Assembly: GCF_009017415.1 (NCBI RefSeq)
Contig: NC_092405.1
Location: 682,001-746,000, forward strand
Direction: 5' to 3'
From: Aspergillus flavus
Lineage: Eukaryota > Ascomycota > Eurotiomycetes > Eurotiales > Aspergillaceae
Length of the DNA: 64,000 nt
The position numbers were made by a program, and so were the translations under genes. This document shows, one piece after another, positions 32,701-46,299 of the stretch. The notes under the pieces are model-generated. The model saw only the letters and a list, made by a program, of their open reading frames with translations, had not been told where the DNA came from and did no database searches. The first letter of the stretch is position 1, and every line of letters starts with the position of its first letter.

Positions 32701-33977
32701 GATTCATGATGGTACCTAGCTTTTTTCCACCGCCAGTCATATCCAACCCTGACTTTTGCATCTGAGTAAACTCTTGGCGCCATCGTTCAAGTGAAGTCCG
32801 TATTGAATCCGTCTCTAACTGTCGCTGTCTGAGTTGATTATATAATTCTAACTTTTCCTCTTCCGTATAATTGGAGTCAGTTGGAAAAGCGACATCAGAG
32901 CCAGTGGAGAACATTGAGAGAGAGTCCTGCAAAGATGAAAGCCCAAGGCCTTTCTGATCAACAGGTCTAACAGCCGGGACCTCGTCTGTGATGGACTCTG
33001 GATTATTGGCAATGTCTGAGTGTATACTGCCAATCGCAACACGTCGAAGGTCAGAGGAACAAATCTAGTGAAAAGAATTGTGTCAGCGCCAATGTCTTCT
33101 TTCCCGCACACCTCATAAAGTTAGAGCGAAAGCAAGAATGGGATATACAGACCTCTGACAGTTCGCCTAGCTCTAATTCCGAAAGAACTGGAACGGCCAA
33201 AACCTCTTCCTCGACACCCGCTGTCTTCGCGAAACTCCAATATCTGCGAACTGCTCTATCTCGCTTAGCACCATGTAGCATACGTAGTGCCATCCGAATC
33301 ATGATCGCATATGTTCGCGCATCCGGCTGAACGCCCCCGTGAGCCATGTCAACTTCGAACCATCTTTGCAAGGGCAAGACCAAGTTGTGTTGCCTTGTCA
33401 CAACCATGTGTGACACCATCTCCTCCAGATAACGGTTATGAATAGCCAGATACTCAGGCGAACCGATCGGAAAATACTCCCCGAGACGGGTGACGAGATT
33501 GGCAGCCCGATCTATTCGGCCAACTTTCAGGGAAATGTCCAGATTTGCCATCATCTCGTCTTCATCACCACCGATACCCTTGTGCTTTTTGAGAGCTCTC
33601 GGTCTTGTCTGTAGAAGGTCGTCTATGATTATTAATGATGAAGCATTGAACCCCTTCGAAATGGGTGGGAAAAGAGAAGCCATTTGTGCCGGTTGGTCAT
33701 ACCGGTGACCGGCTGTGTATGAGGAGTTCTCGAATGGAGGGTACGGTGGTTGTTCAACGGCGGAGTGGTCTGCCGCCGTAGCGAGATACCGATTTGATTG
33801 TAAAGATGGTTGACGGAGACGATCGGGGGAAACATTGACAGACGCGTTGACAAAAGAATTCGAGCGACCTAGATGGGAGTGAAACCGCAGGGCGGCCAAA
33901 GATGGCGACACCAAACGCCCTTTAGAAACCCGGAGATGAGACGCTGCATTTTTCTGACGAGCAATTCGGGATAACAT
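29762..33977 (-). CDS. RPO41: Mitochondrial DNA-directed RNA polymerase
   Basis: Two exons (33977-33153 and 33064-29762) with an 88-nt intron (GTCTGT..ACTAG) give 1375 residues, typical of fungal mitochondrial RNA polymerase (Rpo41; cyt-5 in Neurospora). The start MLSRIARQKNAASHLRVSKG is a basic mitochondrial presequence. The C-terminal half is T7-like: MDFRGRAYPLPPYLNQMG, HQDGSCNGLQHYAALGGD with catalytic Asp near 887, KQTVMTNVYGVTF with Lys956 and Tyr964, and VHDSFWTHACDV with the second catalytic Asp near 1149. The 8-residue Lys-Tyr spacing matches T7 polymerase. The C-terminus FREVPRKGEWDITRIRDSEYFFS is the usual family ending. A charged insertion of about 110 residues (around 1205-1330) separates the last catalytic motif from it. 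The enzyme transcribes mitochondrial DNA and primes its replication. Confidence 0.97.
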
Positions 33978-34685
33978 GATTCGGTAGTTTTCGCTGAAGC
34001 AACTGGATAAATTAAGTATACGATGTAGAGGTACGTAAAGAAAGAAAATTATGGAAAGAAGGCAAAAATTATGCAAGAACAAAACTCATTAGTATGCGAA
34101 TATGCGCAAGAAGGATTCAATAAATGACAACGAACTTCCTGTCAGCGGAATATATCTGCTGACAAGCCGTCCTGCAGCCCTTCACCAGTTTATAAGAGAT
34201 GGGTAAAGAAAGAAGGGGGTGTGAAGGTCTGATGAAGGCGAAAAGGTCGAGATGCCGTAGTTCCTGGACGGAGAAATCGGGGGAAAAATACTCGGATCCT
34301 CAAAGGGGAGATAAGGCACGTGTGTGCACGTGATTTGATTATCGTGTTTTTCTTCGGCTTCTCATTTGCGGGATCGCGTCCACATCGTAGACCTATCAAC
34401 TTAAAAGGTGGCAATCGTCAACGATTTTCCCAGATTTTCGACCAGATTCCTCTGCAACAAAGCTGTTCAAATTTTCTGTATTATGTACTCATTTCTTACT
34501 GTTATAAGGTCAGAGTTTTGTGCCTGCTTTTTATAGAGTTCAGGTACCTATATCATCAATTTTATCTATAGCATGCATCGCATACTATCAATCATTCGAC
34601 CATATGTCGCACGCTCCATGCATTTTTGGGGATATTCTCATGAGGCCATTCGTAAAGTCTATCTTTGTACACGTACAAAGTTTAA
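33978..34685. other. Intergenic region, promoter of the mitochondrial RNA polymerase gene
   Basis: About 700 bases between two minus-strand genes. It includes the RNA polymerase 5' leader (33978-34150) and AT-rich 3' flank of the next gene. No further gene seen. Confidence 0.5.
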
Positions 34686-35772
34686 TTATTGCTCTTCAGT
34701 ACTGCTCCTAGAAGAACTCCCTCTTCCATTCTGCTTCATCCGGTTCTGCTTCATAGCCCATCCAGTCATCTCTGGGTTCGCCGGGTCAATGCGCGGCGCA
34801 CTCATCTTATCCAGATAGTCCTCACTATCGATAGCCGATTCCAATTGTGGTAGATTTTCTAAATCTTGGTGCATCATGTAGCTTTCATATACTTGCCATG
34901 ACTCCTCAGTCTTAGAGTACCTCGAATCAGCAGAGCCTCTTGGAAGAAACGAACCCATCACGGAACAAATACTCACCTCGGCATCGACCCAATCATAGCT
35001 ACCCCATTTCTCCTCCTGCATTTTCTTCAAGAGATCCAGATTGCCAGCCAACTGACTCGCCTGGTCATCTTCAGCCGCTTTAACCTTGATATCAATCGCG
35101 CGAGCCTCATTCCCACCACCCTCATCATCATCCTTTTTCTTTCCCTTCCCCTTGGCGGGAAGCTCATCTAACGCATCAAGGTGATGAAGATGAGGATGCA
35201 CCTGCACAACCGCTGAAACAGGCGACAGATGAAGATTATCTATAACCATCATTAGCACCCACCTGCAAGACCAGCAAAGAAGCCTAGCGCAGCAACTCAC
35301 TCCCCCGGAAAGCAGCCAACATATAAACTGGATCCCCCTCCTCAGGAATCTTAATGCGACCGCCCAACGTCTGCACCCGTAATAAAGAAGCCGAGTCTCC
35401 ATTTCCCATGCCGCCCATTTCCACATCCCCACCGGCTTCCATCTTCACCTTATTCCCGCTAGCAAGGGAGCCGCCGCTGAAACCACCCGCCATGCCGAAT
35501 GCGCCGCCCTCTTGCGAGCTGCGACTTTTCTTCAGCGCATCGCCGTACTTCAGACCTTTATTCACGTCATAGTTCATGCGGGTGTTGATCGGGACGTCGA
35601 CTTCGACAAGCCCGGTTTTCGGTTTTAGGCGGAAACTGGTGGGCTTTTGGCCGTGGCGGTCGTCATAGGGGTAGTCTGGTAGCCGGTCGAGATATTGGAG
35701 GACGTAACGAGAGATTTCGGAGTCTGTGAGATAGACGTCGTAGGATGCGATGACGGGGTCTGAGGAGTCCAT
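34686..35772 (-). CDS. RPC37: RNA polymerase III subunit RPC5 (Rpc37/Sin-like)
   Basis: Three exons (35772-35301, 35239-34977, 34910-34686) give 319 residues. The N-terminus (DPVIASYDVYLTDSEISRYVLQYLDRLP, then the RLKPKTGLVEVDVPINTRMNYD segment) is the Sin/RPC5 signature. Splicing at GTGAGT..TTATAG joins AAFRG-NNLHLSPVSAVVQVHPHLHHLDAL, the family's dimerisation barrel, which pairs with RPC4/Rpc53. The Lys/Asp-rich PAKGKGKKKDDDEGG linker and WGSYDWVDAE follow. The second intron (GTGAGT, 66 nt, acceptor CTAAG) joins DAE-TEESWQVYESYMM; that AAG acceptor is less usual and was chosen on branch-site spacing and frame. The subunit works in nuclear Pol III for termination, reinitiation and tRNA/5S transcription. 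Confidence 0.87.
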
Positions 35773-36404
35773 GGTGTGGATATGGGGCTTTGGGCAATGA
35801 ATGGATCGGCCGACTAAGGTCGTATCATTGGATGGATAATATTTGTTAGAATTGAACAGGAGCGCAGTAAATCGTGCGCAATTGACTGCTTTTCTTTTCA
35901 ATTTTTTCCATATCGGGGCGGCGGGGAAGTGATAAGGGTAGAAAAGTGGAGCACACCGCCTTCCATTCTAATGACTTATATAAGGGAACCTATAAATGAT
36001 GTCTCTTACTCTCTAAGAGGACGGCACTATATAGTCGGGAAGTATGGCATGAGTCCTTTCATGGCTAAGCCCAAATGGATATTATGCAATTATAACGTAG
36101 CACGTAAAAGTTAATGGCTGTTACTGGCGTCAATAATTTCCCACAGTAGTACATGAAGATTTATGGAATTGGACTGATCCAAGTCAAATGCTTTTGGACG
36201 TGAGCGTATACAGGCATACACAGAAGCAAGCAACGATGGCAACAACTCAAACTAACTACATCAAAAATTCATGGCTCACAAGGCAATGGTGGAATCTAAA
36301 ACAATGCAACTGACGTAGTTAAAGATGGTCATGACAATCAAAGCGAAGCACAACATAACTCAAAGCAATTTATTTACCCTCTTTTTATTCCAGATTCTAA
36401 TTCT
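35773..36404. other. Intergenic region
   Basis: About 630 bases between two minus-strand genes. No gene seen. Confidence 0.5.
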
Positions 36405-39400
36405 TTACTCGTCATCTTCGTCTTCGGCAACCTGTTTTATGTCGTTAGGTGGGAGGCCTGAATATGTGTGATAACGAGGATTAACTTACTCCTTCATGGA
36501 AGTTGCGTCCATCAGTAGTTTCCTTGATAACGCCAGCACGAATACACCAGTCTCCGAACCTCTCAGGCTCTTCGCCATCTGTATTGCGCTCAAGTGCGTA
36601 CCGCTTGAGGAGACCCTTCATGATATCCAAAATCTCATCCTCCTTGATAGAGGAGCGATACAACTTGTTTAGACGTTGTCCGTGGTAGCCACCGCCGAGG
36701 TACATGTTGTAGGCACCGTACGCTTTACCGACGAAGGCAGCTTCGGCGAGCCAGGGCCTGGCGCAACCGTTGGGGCAACCTGTCATACGCATGACAATGC
36801 TGTCTCTAGCCAGACCCACCTCTTCGAGCGTAGACTCGAGCTTAGAGATGAGAACTGGCAGGTAGCGCTCAGACTCGGCCATGGCCAAGCCACAGGTGGG
36901 GAAGGCAACACAAGCAGACGAAGAAAGACGCATACCACTGAAAGAGGTGTTGTCGAGCTTGTACTTGGCCATCAATTCCTTGATCGCAGGGAGGTCTTCA
37001 TCCTTGACGCTGGAAAGAATCAGATGCTGATTACCGGTGAGACGGAACTCGCCCTTGTCAAGCTTCGCCAGTTCACGCAGACCGGTGCGCATCTGGAAGT
37101 CGGCAGTATCCTCAATTCGCCCGTTCTCGATGAAGAAAGTGAAGTGGTTGAGACCCTTCTCGTCCTTCAGCCAGCCAAAGGTATCAACGTTGGAAGCAAA
37201 CTTGAAAGGACGAGGTTCAGCAAACCGTAGGCCGTCTGGAAGAAGAGCCTCCACCTTCTCCTTGAAGACCTCAACGCCCATGTCGTCGATAGTGTACTTC
37301 AGACGTGCATGCTTGCGGTTCTGACGATCGCCGTGATCACGTTGTACCAGCATAATTTTTTCACAAACGATGTGGGCTTGATCGGCGGGTACATATCCAA
37401 ACATGCGGCCGGTCTGAGGATATGTCTTCTTGTTGTTGTGAGTGCTACCCATGCCACCACCAGCGAGAATGTTGAAACCTTCCAAATGTCCGTCGGATCC
37501 CTTGATGGCGATCAAACCAATATCATGGGCATACACATCGGTATCGTTGTGAGGAGGAATAGCAATGGTGATCTTGAACTTACGGGGCAGGTAAGTAGGG
37601 CCGTAGAGGGGTTCGTGATCGACAACAGCATCTCCAGCGACTTGAATCTTCTTATCATCGTCATCCTTCAGCCAAATCTCATGGTAGGCTGTAGTAGAAG
37701 GGAGAAGATGGTCGCTGATCTTCTGCGCGACAGTATGCGCCTCGCGATGGAAGAAAGAGAGCTCTGGGAGGGAGCTGCACATGACGTTACGGTTGACGTC
37801 ACCGCAAGCTGCAATGGTAGTCATGAGTGCTTTGTTAATGGCACGCATCGCGCCTCGGAGGTTACGCTTGATGACACCGTGGAATTGGAAGGTTTGTCTA
37901 GTCGTGAGCTTCATGGTCTCGTTACCATGGGAGCTGCTGATAGCATCCATTTGCAGCCACTGGGTAGGAGTAGCAACACCACCAGCAAGCCTGCAACGGA
38001 TCATGAAGCTGTAGGCGGGCTCAAGGCCTTGGGCTTTGCGCTCATCGCGCACATCACGGTCGTCTTGCATATAGGTGCCGTGGAACTTGGTCAACTGCTG
38101 GTCGCTTGCAGAGATAGCACCAGTACTCTCATCCAACAGACCCTCAGCAATGGTACCGCGAAGGTAGTTAGATTGGATCTTAATGTCCTCATTTGTCAAA
38201 GGTGCGGGCTCTTCAGGAAGACCCTCGACTTTGTCCACCCCCAGGGACTGCCAAAGGCGTGGCTCCCATTCGGAGTAACCAGTCTGGTAAGCGTCTGGGT
38301 CCTGATCGTCACCAAGTCCGATATCAGTGAGCTTACGTCCGCCCAAAAAGGCAACTCGGGCATCAAGATCCTTGGCGGGCTTGTTGTAATAAATCTTATC
38401 TTCCTTGCGGGGCCAGTAGTGGCTATCACCAAGACCAAAAACAGAGTAGTTAATAGTAGACAAGTCAAGATCACCAGAGTTCTTCACGAATTCCCACAGA
38501 CCACGGCCGTTGACGGGGAACTCTCCCTGGCCCGCGGTACTGGTGATAAACACCACGTTTTCCTCAGTAGACAAATCCTCAGCGGGGTAATCATCCATGG
38601 CCATGACCATAGTCTTCAGTCCCCTAGCGCGACCACGGTTTCCAAGACGCTTTGCCAGGTTTTGGGCATTGCCATTGTCCGACGCGAATAGGATAGTCAA
38701 GGGTGCGCCGAAAAGACCTTCGAGTAGCTTCTCATAAGAGTCCTTAGCTTTGCGCTTCTGGAGGGCCCGGACTTCGGTGCCGTAGGATTCAGAGAGGACA
38801 GAAGAAAACTTGGGATGACGGTTCATAAGCTGGCTGAGTTGGTTGTCCCTACGAAGGAACTCTTCAAGTTCACGCTTGATACGCTCCGAATCCAGGGAGA
38901 ACTTGGGTTCATTGTTCTCCTCGTTTCCGGGGTTCCAGCGGTACAAAGGCCAGTATCCAAGGTCGATGGCCTTCTTGGTTTCCTGGAGAACAGTCAAGGC
39001 AGAATCGTCCTCCTGGTTGTACGGCAAGTATGCAACAACTACGGAGGGGCCCTTGAACTGTTCGGCCTCAGCCATAGCCTGGAGAACCTGAGTGTAGGAG
39101 CCGTACACGGCAACAGAGGCAACGTAGGCATTGCCGTAGTTCATGGCATAAAGGCCAATATCCTTCTTTCTGCGTGTGGGATCAGCTGCAGTGCGTTCCG
39201 AGTAAGGCTGGGAATCAATAACGAGCATGTTAACATTGGCGCCGGAGGCAAGGACATGGTGGACACCCGAATTTCCAAGATCATAGGCCCAGGCATCGGA
39301 GCCAACGAGCCACCGAGACTCATCAAAGAAAAGCTTCTTGGATTCTAGGAGCTGCTTGGCCAACGGGGAATCATCCTTCGAAAGGTGATCAATAACATCT

Positions 39401-41222
39401 GGAGCCAATCTGTTGGCCTTGGCTGCATCGCCTGCACTGAGAGCCCAGTTTGAAAGGGACGTCTTCGGAGCATCAGTGGCAAAGGTACCAGCCTTTGATG
39501 CTTCTTCAACCTCCCGCACAAAACGGCGACGGTGTTCCATCCTTGCAATCAAGGAACCAAATCCATATTCAGGGCTGGCTGCAATGGTGGAAGAAACACC
39601 GGCATGCTTCGAATCCAACTGGTTGGCAATGTGCAAACGCTCCCCGAAGAGCTGATTTAAGATCTTCAGATAGGCATTTTCGAGATGGGGCTGCTCTAGG
39701 GCAGTCTCAAGTGTTGGAACCTTGGAGCTACCGACTTCGAGGTTCTGAATAGGGGAGGGAGTGTCCAGGTTCTGAGCAATGCCGCGGAGCGCCTGAATGG
39801 CAGTAGATGGCTCAACATACCCGAGTCTGTAACCGACAATTTGTGGAGCACGTCCACCAGCAGTGGTAGGGGTCAAGCTTGACAACAGATCCATGAACGA
39901 AGGACCCCATCTTGTAGTTTTGCGGACTTGTTCCAAAACGGCGATCTTTTCAACCGAGGCCGGAATTGAGTTCACAATCTGGCCACCCACCCAGGGTCGG
40001 TACAACCGCGCAGTGATAAGTCCGATGTTCTTGAGCTCGCTGGCGGTGTCTTCCTTGGACAGAGCATCTACAAACACTCCGGTGGAGCCAAAGATAAAGA
40101 GAGCAGATTTCGCATCTGAAGGACCAGTGTACTCAACCGCACTGTAGTTGCGACCAACCAATACCGACAAGGTGCGCCAGATCTGAGAAGTCCACTCGAA
40201 GATGTCTGCGGCACTAACTGCCCTGACAGAAGAAGCATCCACGGTTGTTGCAGCAGAGCTAGTAGCACGGCTATCAACGCTGCTATCTCTTCTTGAGGAG
40301 CCAACGGACGAGTTGTCAACGCTAACACTCGAAGGCGTCTGAGATGGCTGTGCAGGGGTAGCAGCACCCTCGGGTGTCTTAGTGTTCTCTACAACTTCAT
40401 CAGTTACGGTGGCCACCCGTCCAGAGTCAGTGTACAATGTCTGGGCACCAAGTCCAGTGGAGTGAGTAGCATGGTGTCCGCCCAAGTTCAGAACACTCTG
40501 GATCACATTCACATCCTCCTCTGCGATGGGCTCGTCGCGAGCAGAATTGGCGGGGTCAAAGAAATGAATGACGCCTTTTCCAGATTTGCGTGCCAAAGCA
40601 TGAGCAGTGATAGAGATATCTTGTGCCTCTTGGACAGTCTCAGAGTGCAGGAATGCGAAGCCACATTGCCGTATTGAGCTGATTACCGAGTAATCTGGGA
40701 ATGGAGAAGGCTCCAAGGCGACGTGGATGACAATGGGGAAGTTCGCTAAGCGGTAGAGGTGAGGGATAGAAGAGAGGAGGACAGAGGAACTAGAGACAAC
40801 AGAAACCACATCTCCAGTCTGCAAAGGGTGGAAAGCAGAGAGGAGAGGATCTTCATTGTATCGTACCGAGACCACCTGATGAACTTGTCAATTCACTGTC
40901 CGAACTTGAACGCTGCATTCCAGTATCACTCACGTCAGGTACACCCTTGGGCAGGATACTGCGCGCCTTTTCTTGCTTAAGAGCCTTCAGTGGCTTGCTA
41001 AACCAAGAATCTGTCTGCAGGGATGGCTGGACGGAGACCACAATGTCGCTAGTGAGATAAGCGACTCTCGCCACTGCGATGTAAATTAGCATTCCATCAC
41101 CAGCTCGTAGACAGACAATGATAGCATAACATAGTCAAGAATACGATCAACGGATAACGAATCGCAAAAAGAAAGAAAGGGAATGACTCACCTGCCTCTC
41201 CGGCAGTTGAAACGGGCGCCAT
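36405..41222 (-). CDS. MET5: Assimilatory sulfite reductase (NADPH), beta/hemoprotein subunit
   Basis: Four exons (41222-41192, 41073-40934, 40875-36490, 36431-36405) give 1527 residues; the last exon encodes only VAEDEDDE. The N-terminal two-thirds is a pyruvate-ferredoxin-oxidoreductase-like/thiamine-fold region. A flavodoxin-like domain starts near 785 (TILFASDNGNAQNLAKRL), with FITSTAGQGEFPVNGRGLWEF and VFGLGDSHYW. The hemoprotein region binds siroheme and [4Fe-4S] through C-X5-C near 1378 (ACVAFPTCGLA) and C-X3-C near 1423 (TGCPNGCARPW). It reduces sulfite to sulfide for cysteine and methionine synthesis, with the flavoprotein alpha subunit encoded elsewhere. The fungal Met5-type fusion layout is expected. 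All three introns have GTGAGT or GTAAGT donors. A 460-codon antisense ORF inside it is a shadow. In Aspergillus nidulans this locus corresponds to sF (from memory). Confidence 0.96.
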
Positions 41223-42725
41223 GTTGGCAATTGCCAGTTGCGCTATGTAGAGCGCAAAGGTGGGATGATACTAATGGTATATAGAGTAGATATCACCGCA
41301 TACGGTGACTCCACACTCAAATTGAGCTCAATCGATGAGGGGAAAGGAGGGAAAAAGGAAGGGAAAGTGACAGTCTTAAGGACATATAAAAAATTAGCTT
41401 GATTCTTTCCTGTTTATCCTTACGATTTTCTTCAAAATTAAAGCAGCGATTTTGTTCCCCATAGACTTTCTCCGCCATCGGGGTTGGATCAGCAACATTC
41501 TTATTGGACTGCGATCACGACATCGATGCAAACGTGCGCGGGCGGTGGGTGCAAACATCCTTAATCGGGTCAAGTGCGGGCAGCAGGTCGAGCACGTCAG
41601 TTCTTCAGCGGGCTTTGCTTCGGCAGAATGCTGATAGGCCGGTTACTTTTACTCTGGACGATTAATCTTTTGAGATCTCGTGTTGCAGCCGAACGTGCAA
41701 GACTATCCACTCTTCAGCCTCAGTAATGAATCTTTAATGAACATAATTGAAGGAAGATTGCTCTGTAAGAAACTGCACAACATAGATGATATATATGTAT
41801 CCCATAATTGCCCTCCATTCCATTAACAGGAGACCGATCAGTATTTGATCCATTCGGCGCTTATTACAAAGGCGATTTCCTCTCGGGCGAGAGACTCCTG
41901 GCGTGGTTAATGGTCAGCTGAACAGTGAATGCCAACAACCCATTATATGGTGAATCGAGAACCATTGTTTCAAACCCCGACTTATCCTTTACCATTTAGT
42001 TTCTCCAACATAAAGGAGTAAGGGAACAAGGTCTTTAATAAGAATAAAAGAACAAAAGAGAACGAAAATGAGAAGTTACAAAGTACGTCATACAATTGAG
42101 TGCTATGCCCTGTGTAGTGACTAGTTATCTTTTGTCATTCATGATAGAACATTATGCGATTCCCTGATATAGTGCATGAAAACTGAGCCTCAAGACGCCA
42201 AATATGAAAACAAACCCATATAAATATCAATGTACAAGTCCCAGACGCCAGGGGCCGCATCTAAAAAACCAATTCTTTCGTCCCTATAGCCGAACAAACA
42301 CACCGTTCTCTTCCATAACGGCTTCTATTGGCCGAACGTACCTTTACGCGAAGGAAAATCGGACTCCGTCTTATTTCCGCACCGAAGAGGAAAGAAAAAA
42401 AAAACCTCTGAGCATTATCGAGTCATTAGACCCTCGTGGCCAAATGACTAGTAACCAGCGATTTGTAGATCATCTCACCATCTTAGTGATATAAATTTAT
42501 AACGAAAACCACGTTATGTGAATTGGGTAAGAGGCGAGGCTGTTGACACCAGAGCCTCGTCGCTTATGAGGCAGGCGTCCGCAGTACGAAGAGGATCATT
42601 GGCATCAGTCTCCTCTGCCAAGGGCACCCACGTTGTGTGGATTTGGACGCAATTCCTTCTATAAGGAAGGATCTGAACTTGAATGGATGACCTGTAGCGG
42701 ATCGATGACTTCCGGTCGCTTCTGC
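41223..42725. other. 1.5-kb intergenic region
   Basis: Holds the sulfite reductase promoter and, on the far side, the 3' flank of the Kei1 gene. AT-rich from 41990 to 42180. No coding exon with recognisable features. Confidence 0.5.
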
Positions 42726-43831
42726 TTACCTAGTTTCGCTCCAGTCCTGCATTTTGACGTTCATACCCGGTACCTCATAAGTGGGTTGTTGTAAGGCAGC
42801 CGCCTGGACAGCCGACTGAGAAGGTTGTGGAGGGCCCGTTCCAGATCGACGTCTCCGTTCTCTTTCGAGGGGACCGGGAAGCTCGGTGCTCTCGCGGCGA
42901 GCACGGAACCGCCGTCCGATAGTATCCATCCAGTTACCATCCTCATCCTCGCCTAACCAATAATTGCGACCAACGCTAATCATAGCGCGACCAAGTTTTC
43001 CCTTCCAACCTTGACCATCAGGAGTGTAAGGCGAGAACGGCTCCTTATCGATATCAGCGACGCTAGCCACACTGGCGATGGAAGTGTTCCGGCTATGAGT
43101 TGGGAGCTGAGTGTGACGAGGCACAGCGATATAAAGACGTAGAGACTGGCGAGCAAATGCCAGCATGACAAGAACAAAATATGCACGGATGATCCATAGC
43201 GAGCAGATGAAGACAATGCTTTGGAAACTTTCCGGCTGGGTAACCGCGTTGCCTAGGCCATCGGGACTTCTGGCATACTGGGCGCCCTGGGAAGATGGCG
43301 AATCGTACTTCGGGCTGGTGAAGCCGGCCGTTTGAGCAATCGTCTCACCACCGGGCCCGGAGGCATTTCCACTCTCGTAATGTTGAGAAATGACAAGGAA
43401 CCATGTTACACCAAAAGCAGCTGTATATGCGGCGTTGATGACGCTATCGAAGAGGTAGAGCCAGGCGAGAGCGAGACATTGCAGAGGTGATTGTTTTCGG
43501 ATATGTGGGAAGAGCAGTGTTGCGACGCCGAGAGCGAGCAGGGAGTAAAGGTACATGGACAGCTGGACGGGTGAAAGGTGGTAGCCGGTTAGGAGCGCAA
43601 GCAACCCGTAAAGGCCGCTAATTTTGTTCAAAAGCAAGGATAACGTGATGAGAGAAGCGCCCGTCTGCAGGCTCATGACATAGAGGAATGTCTGTTGTAC
43701 TCCGGAGGTTCATTCTTAGCACCATCGATTAATCTAGACACGGAACGGGAAGGCCTTTTATCACGAAATTTTAATTTCTGACATACCTCTGGCCGCGGGA
43801 TGCGGAGAAAACGGGTTGGTGAGAACCCCAT
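42726..43831 (-). CDS. KEI1: Inositol phosphorylceramide synthase regulatory subunit Kei1
   Basis: Two exons (43831-43787 and 43691-42726) give 336 residues. The tiny first exon encodes MGFSPTRFLRIPRPE and joins TFLYVMSLQTGASLIT through a GTATGT..AACAG intron. That N-terminal layout (basic RIPRP stretch, then SLQTGA) is typical of Kei1 (DUF1753). Four membrane segments are visible near residues 26-50, 57-76, 88-115 and 174-196. A loop rich in Gly/Ser/Pro lies between helices 3 and 4, and a long cytosolic-type tail (GNWMDTIGRRFRARRES, ERERRRRSGTG) follows. Kei1 binds Aur1 in the Golgi and is needed for inositol phosphorylceramide synthesis. The stop at 42726-42728 overlaps a donor-like sequence (ACTAG-GTAAGC), so an alternative C-terminal exon is possible. 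Confidence 0.9.
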
Positions 43832-44880
43832 CTCTGATATCGCCGATGGGCTGCTGTAGGATTGGCACAAGCAATGGGAGGATGCAGTAGAAAAGGGAAA
43901 CGGAAATGGAAGCCAATACGTTCAGAAGAGAAGAAAGGGAGAAGGCTGGTTGTCAGCAGCAGTTGGGTCACGATGCCCATGCGGTTGTCACACAGGGGCT
44001 TGATTTTCCGGACGATCCGCCCCGCCGATCGCTACTATTTTCGCCTATTGAATGCCAAGAACTGAGCGCTTTAATGACGTTCGGGTACTCCGTCGTCCAA
44101 TGAATCGTTCAATGTGCAATTTTTCAATGGCCTGGTTTGAGGACTGAGGGTTGTATGTCCACTATTTCCAGCTATTGCTTCATTGTCAATCTAATGATAG
44201 TCTGGCCTACAGTCACTTCCTTCTGCCCTACACCCTACTGAATTTTCGGGCTTTTCTTTCCTGGATGCGCTCTGTCCGCCTAGACAGTCAACATTATTGC
44301 ATCAGACAATACGAGTACGACGTTCCGAATCTAGCGCAAGTGACCACTGAAGGTTGCTTGAGATTACGAAAATATTCCGAATATGCCTGCCTTGACCTTT
44401 TTCTTTCCTTTTTCATTTTTCGCTTTCTCCCGATTACGTTGGCTGGAATTTCTGGACGCCATGTAGTTGCGGAAAGTATGGTAAATAGTATATATAATAT
44501 ATATGTATCGTAGACGTTGTCCAAAATCTTACAAGAGCCATGACATCTTGGCACCATAACCTCAAATCTGAGCCGTTAAAGATGAAAAGGATATTGCAGA
44601 AACCTGAGGGGCAGCAATGGGATGCTGATGCGATGTAGCAAGTAGAACGCCAAATTCTCCCACCAAGCACCAGGCGACCGTGTAGGAAAAACAGGAAAAA
44701 GAGAAAAGAAAAAACGGCTTCGATCTAAACACGCTATTCACTCGAGAAGCAAAGGGAGAAAAATGTACAGATTAAGAATGACAGAGCAATATTGACAATC
44801 TCAAACCTCATCATTGAGATCGAGGGAACAAATTGGTGAACGTAATCGAAAAATGGCGACCAGGTAGTACATTACAGCTT
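43832..44880. other. 1.05-kb intergenic region
   Basis: Lies between Kei1 (its promoter) and the 3' end of the Rab gene, both minus. An ATATATAATATATATG stretch is at 44490-44506. No gene seen. Confidence 0.5.
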
Positions 44881-45789
<909 letters not shown>

Positions 45790-46299
45790 TGTGACAAGAG
45801 AAACTTGGTAGAAGTAATGGTAGGATCAGGGGTAGCGGAGGGAAAGTCGCAATTATTTTACGTAGAAGGACTGTGGAAAAGGGTGCGCAAAGGATCTCTA
45901 AGGATAGAAGGACATGGAAGGGAGAATATTATAGAAATCAGACGCAAGACCAAACAAGGCGCCAGAGTTGTTCAAATGGGCGATTTGGGAGGAGTGAAGT
46001 CAACTCGAACCCATGGATCGATATGGGGAAACTGTACGGAGTACGGTAAGTAAATGTTATGGACTGACAAGCCAGCATTAAACTCCGACCGCCTTCCGAT
46101 GACGGATTAAATCCGGCCCGACCCAGCCATCATCAGCGCAAGGTGCGGGTGTTGCTCCAGACGAGTGATCCGGACAAGAGCTCCGCTCCACCGCAGTCTT
46201 TCTATCGTTTGCGAGACTTTCGTCAGGCGTCTAAAGACCCTGTACCTTGTTTGCTGCTTCCTCCAGCTTAAAGAATCGGGTCAAAAGTTGGAGGTCACC
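45790..46299. promoter_or_regulatory. Divergent promoter region, Ypt6 / V-ATPase c''
   Basis: 510 bases between start codons pointing away from each other. Both encode endomembrane functions, which makes co-regulation plausible but unproven. An ORF across 45718-46053 overlaps the first Ypt6 exon on the opposite strand and looks incidental. Confidence 0.5.

Noticed and set aside
37309..38691. 460-codon + strand ORF
   Set aside because: Lies antisense inside the secure sulfite reductase exon; caused by its codon bias. The translation has no domain logic.
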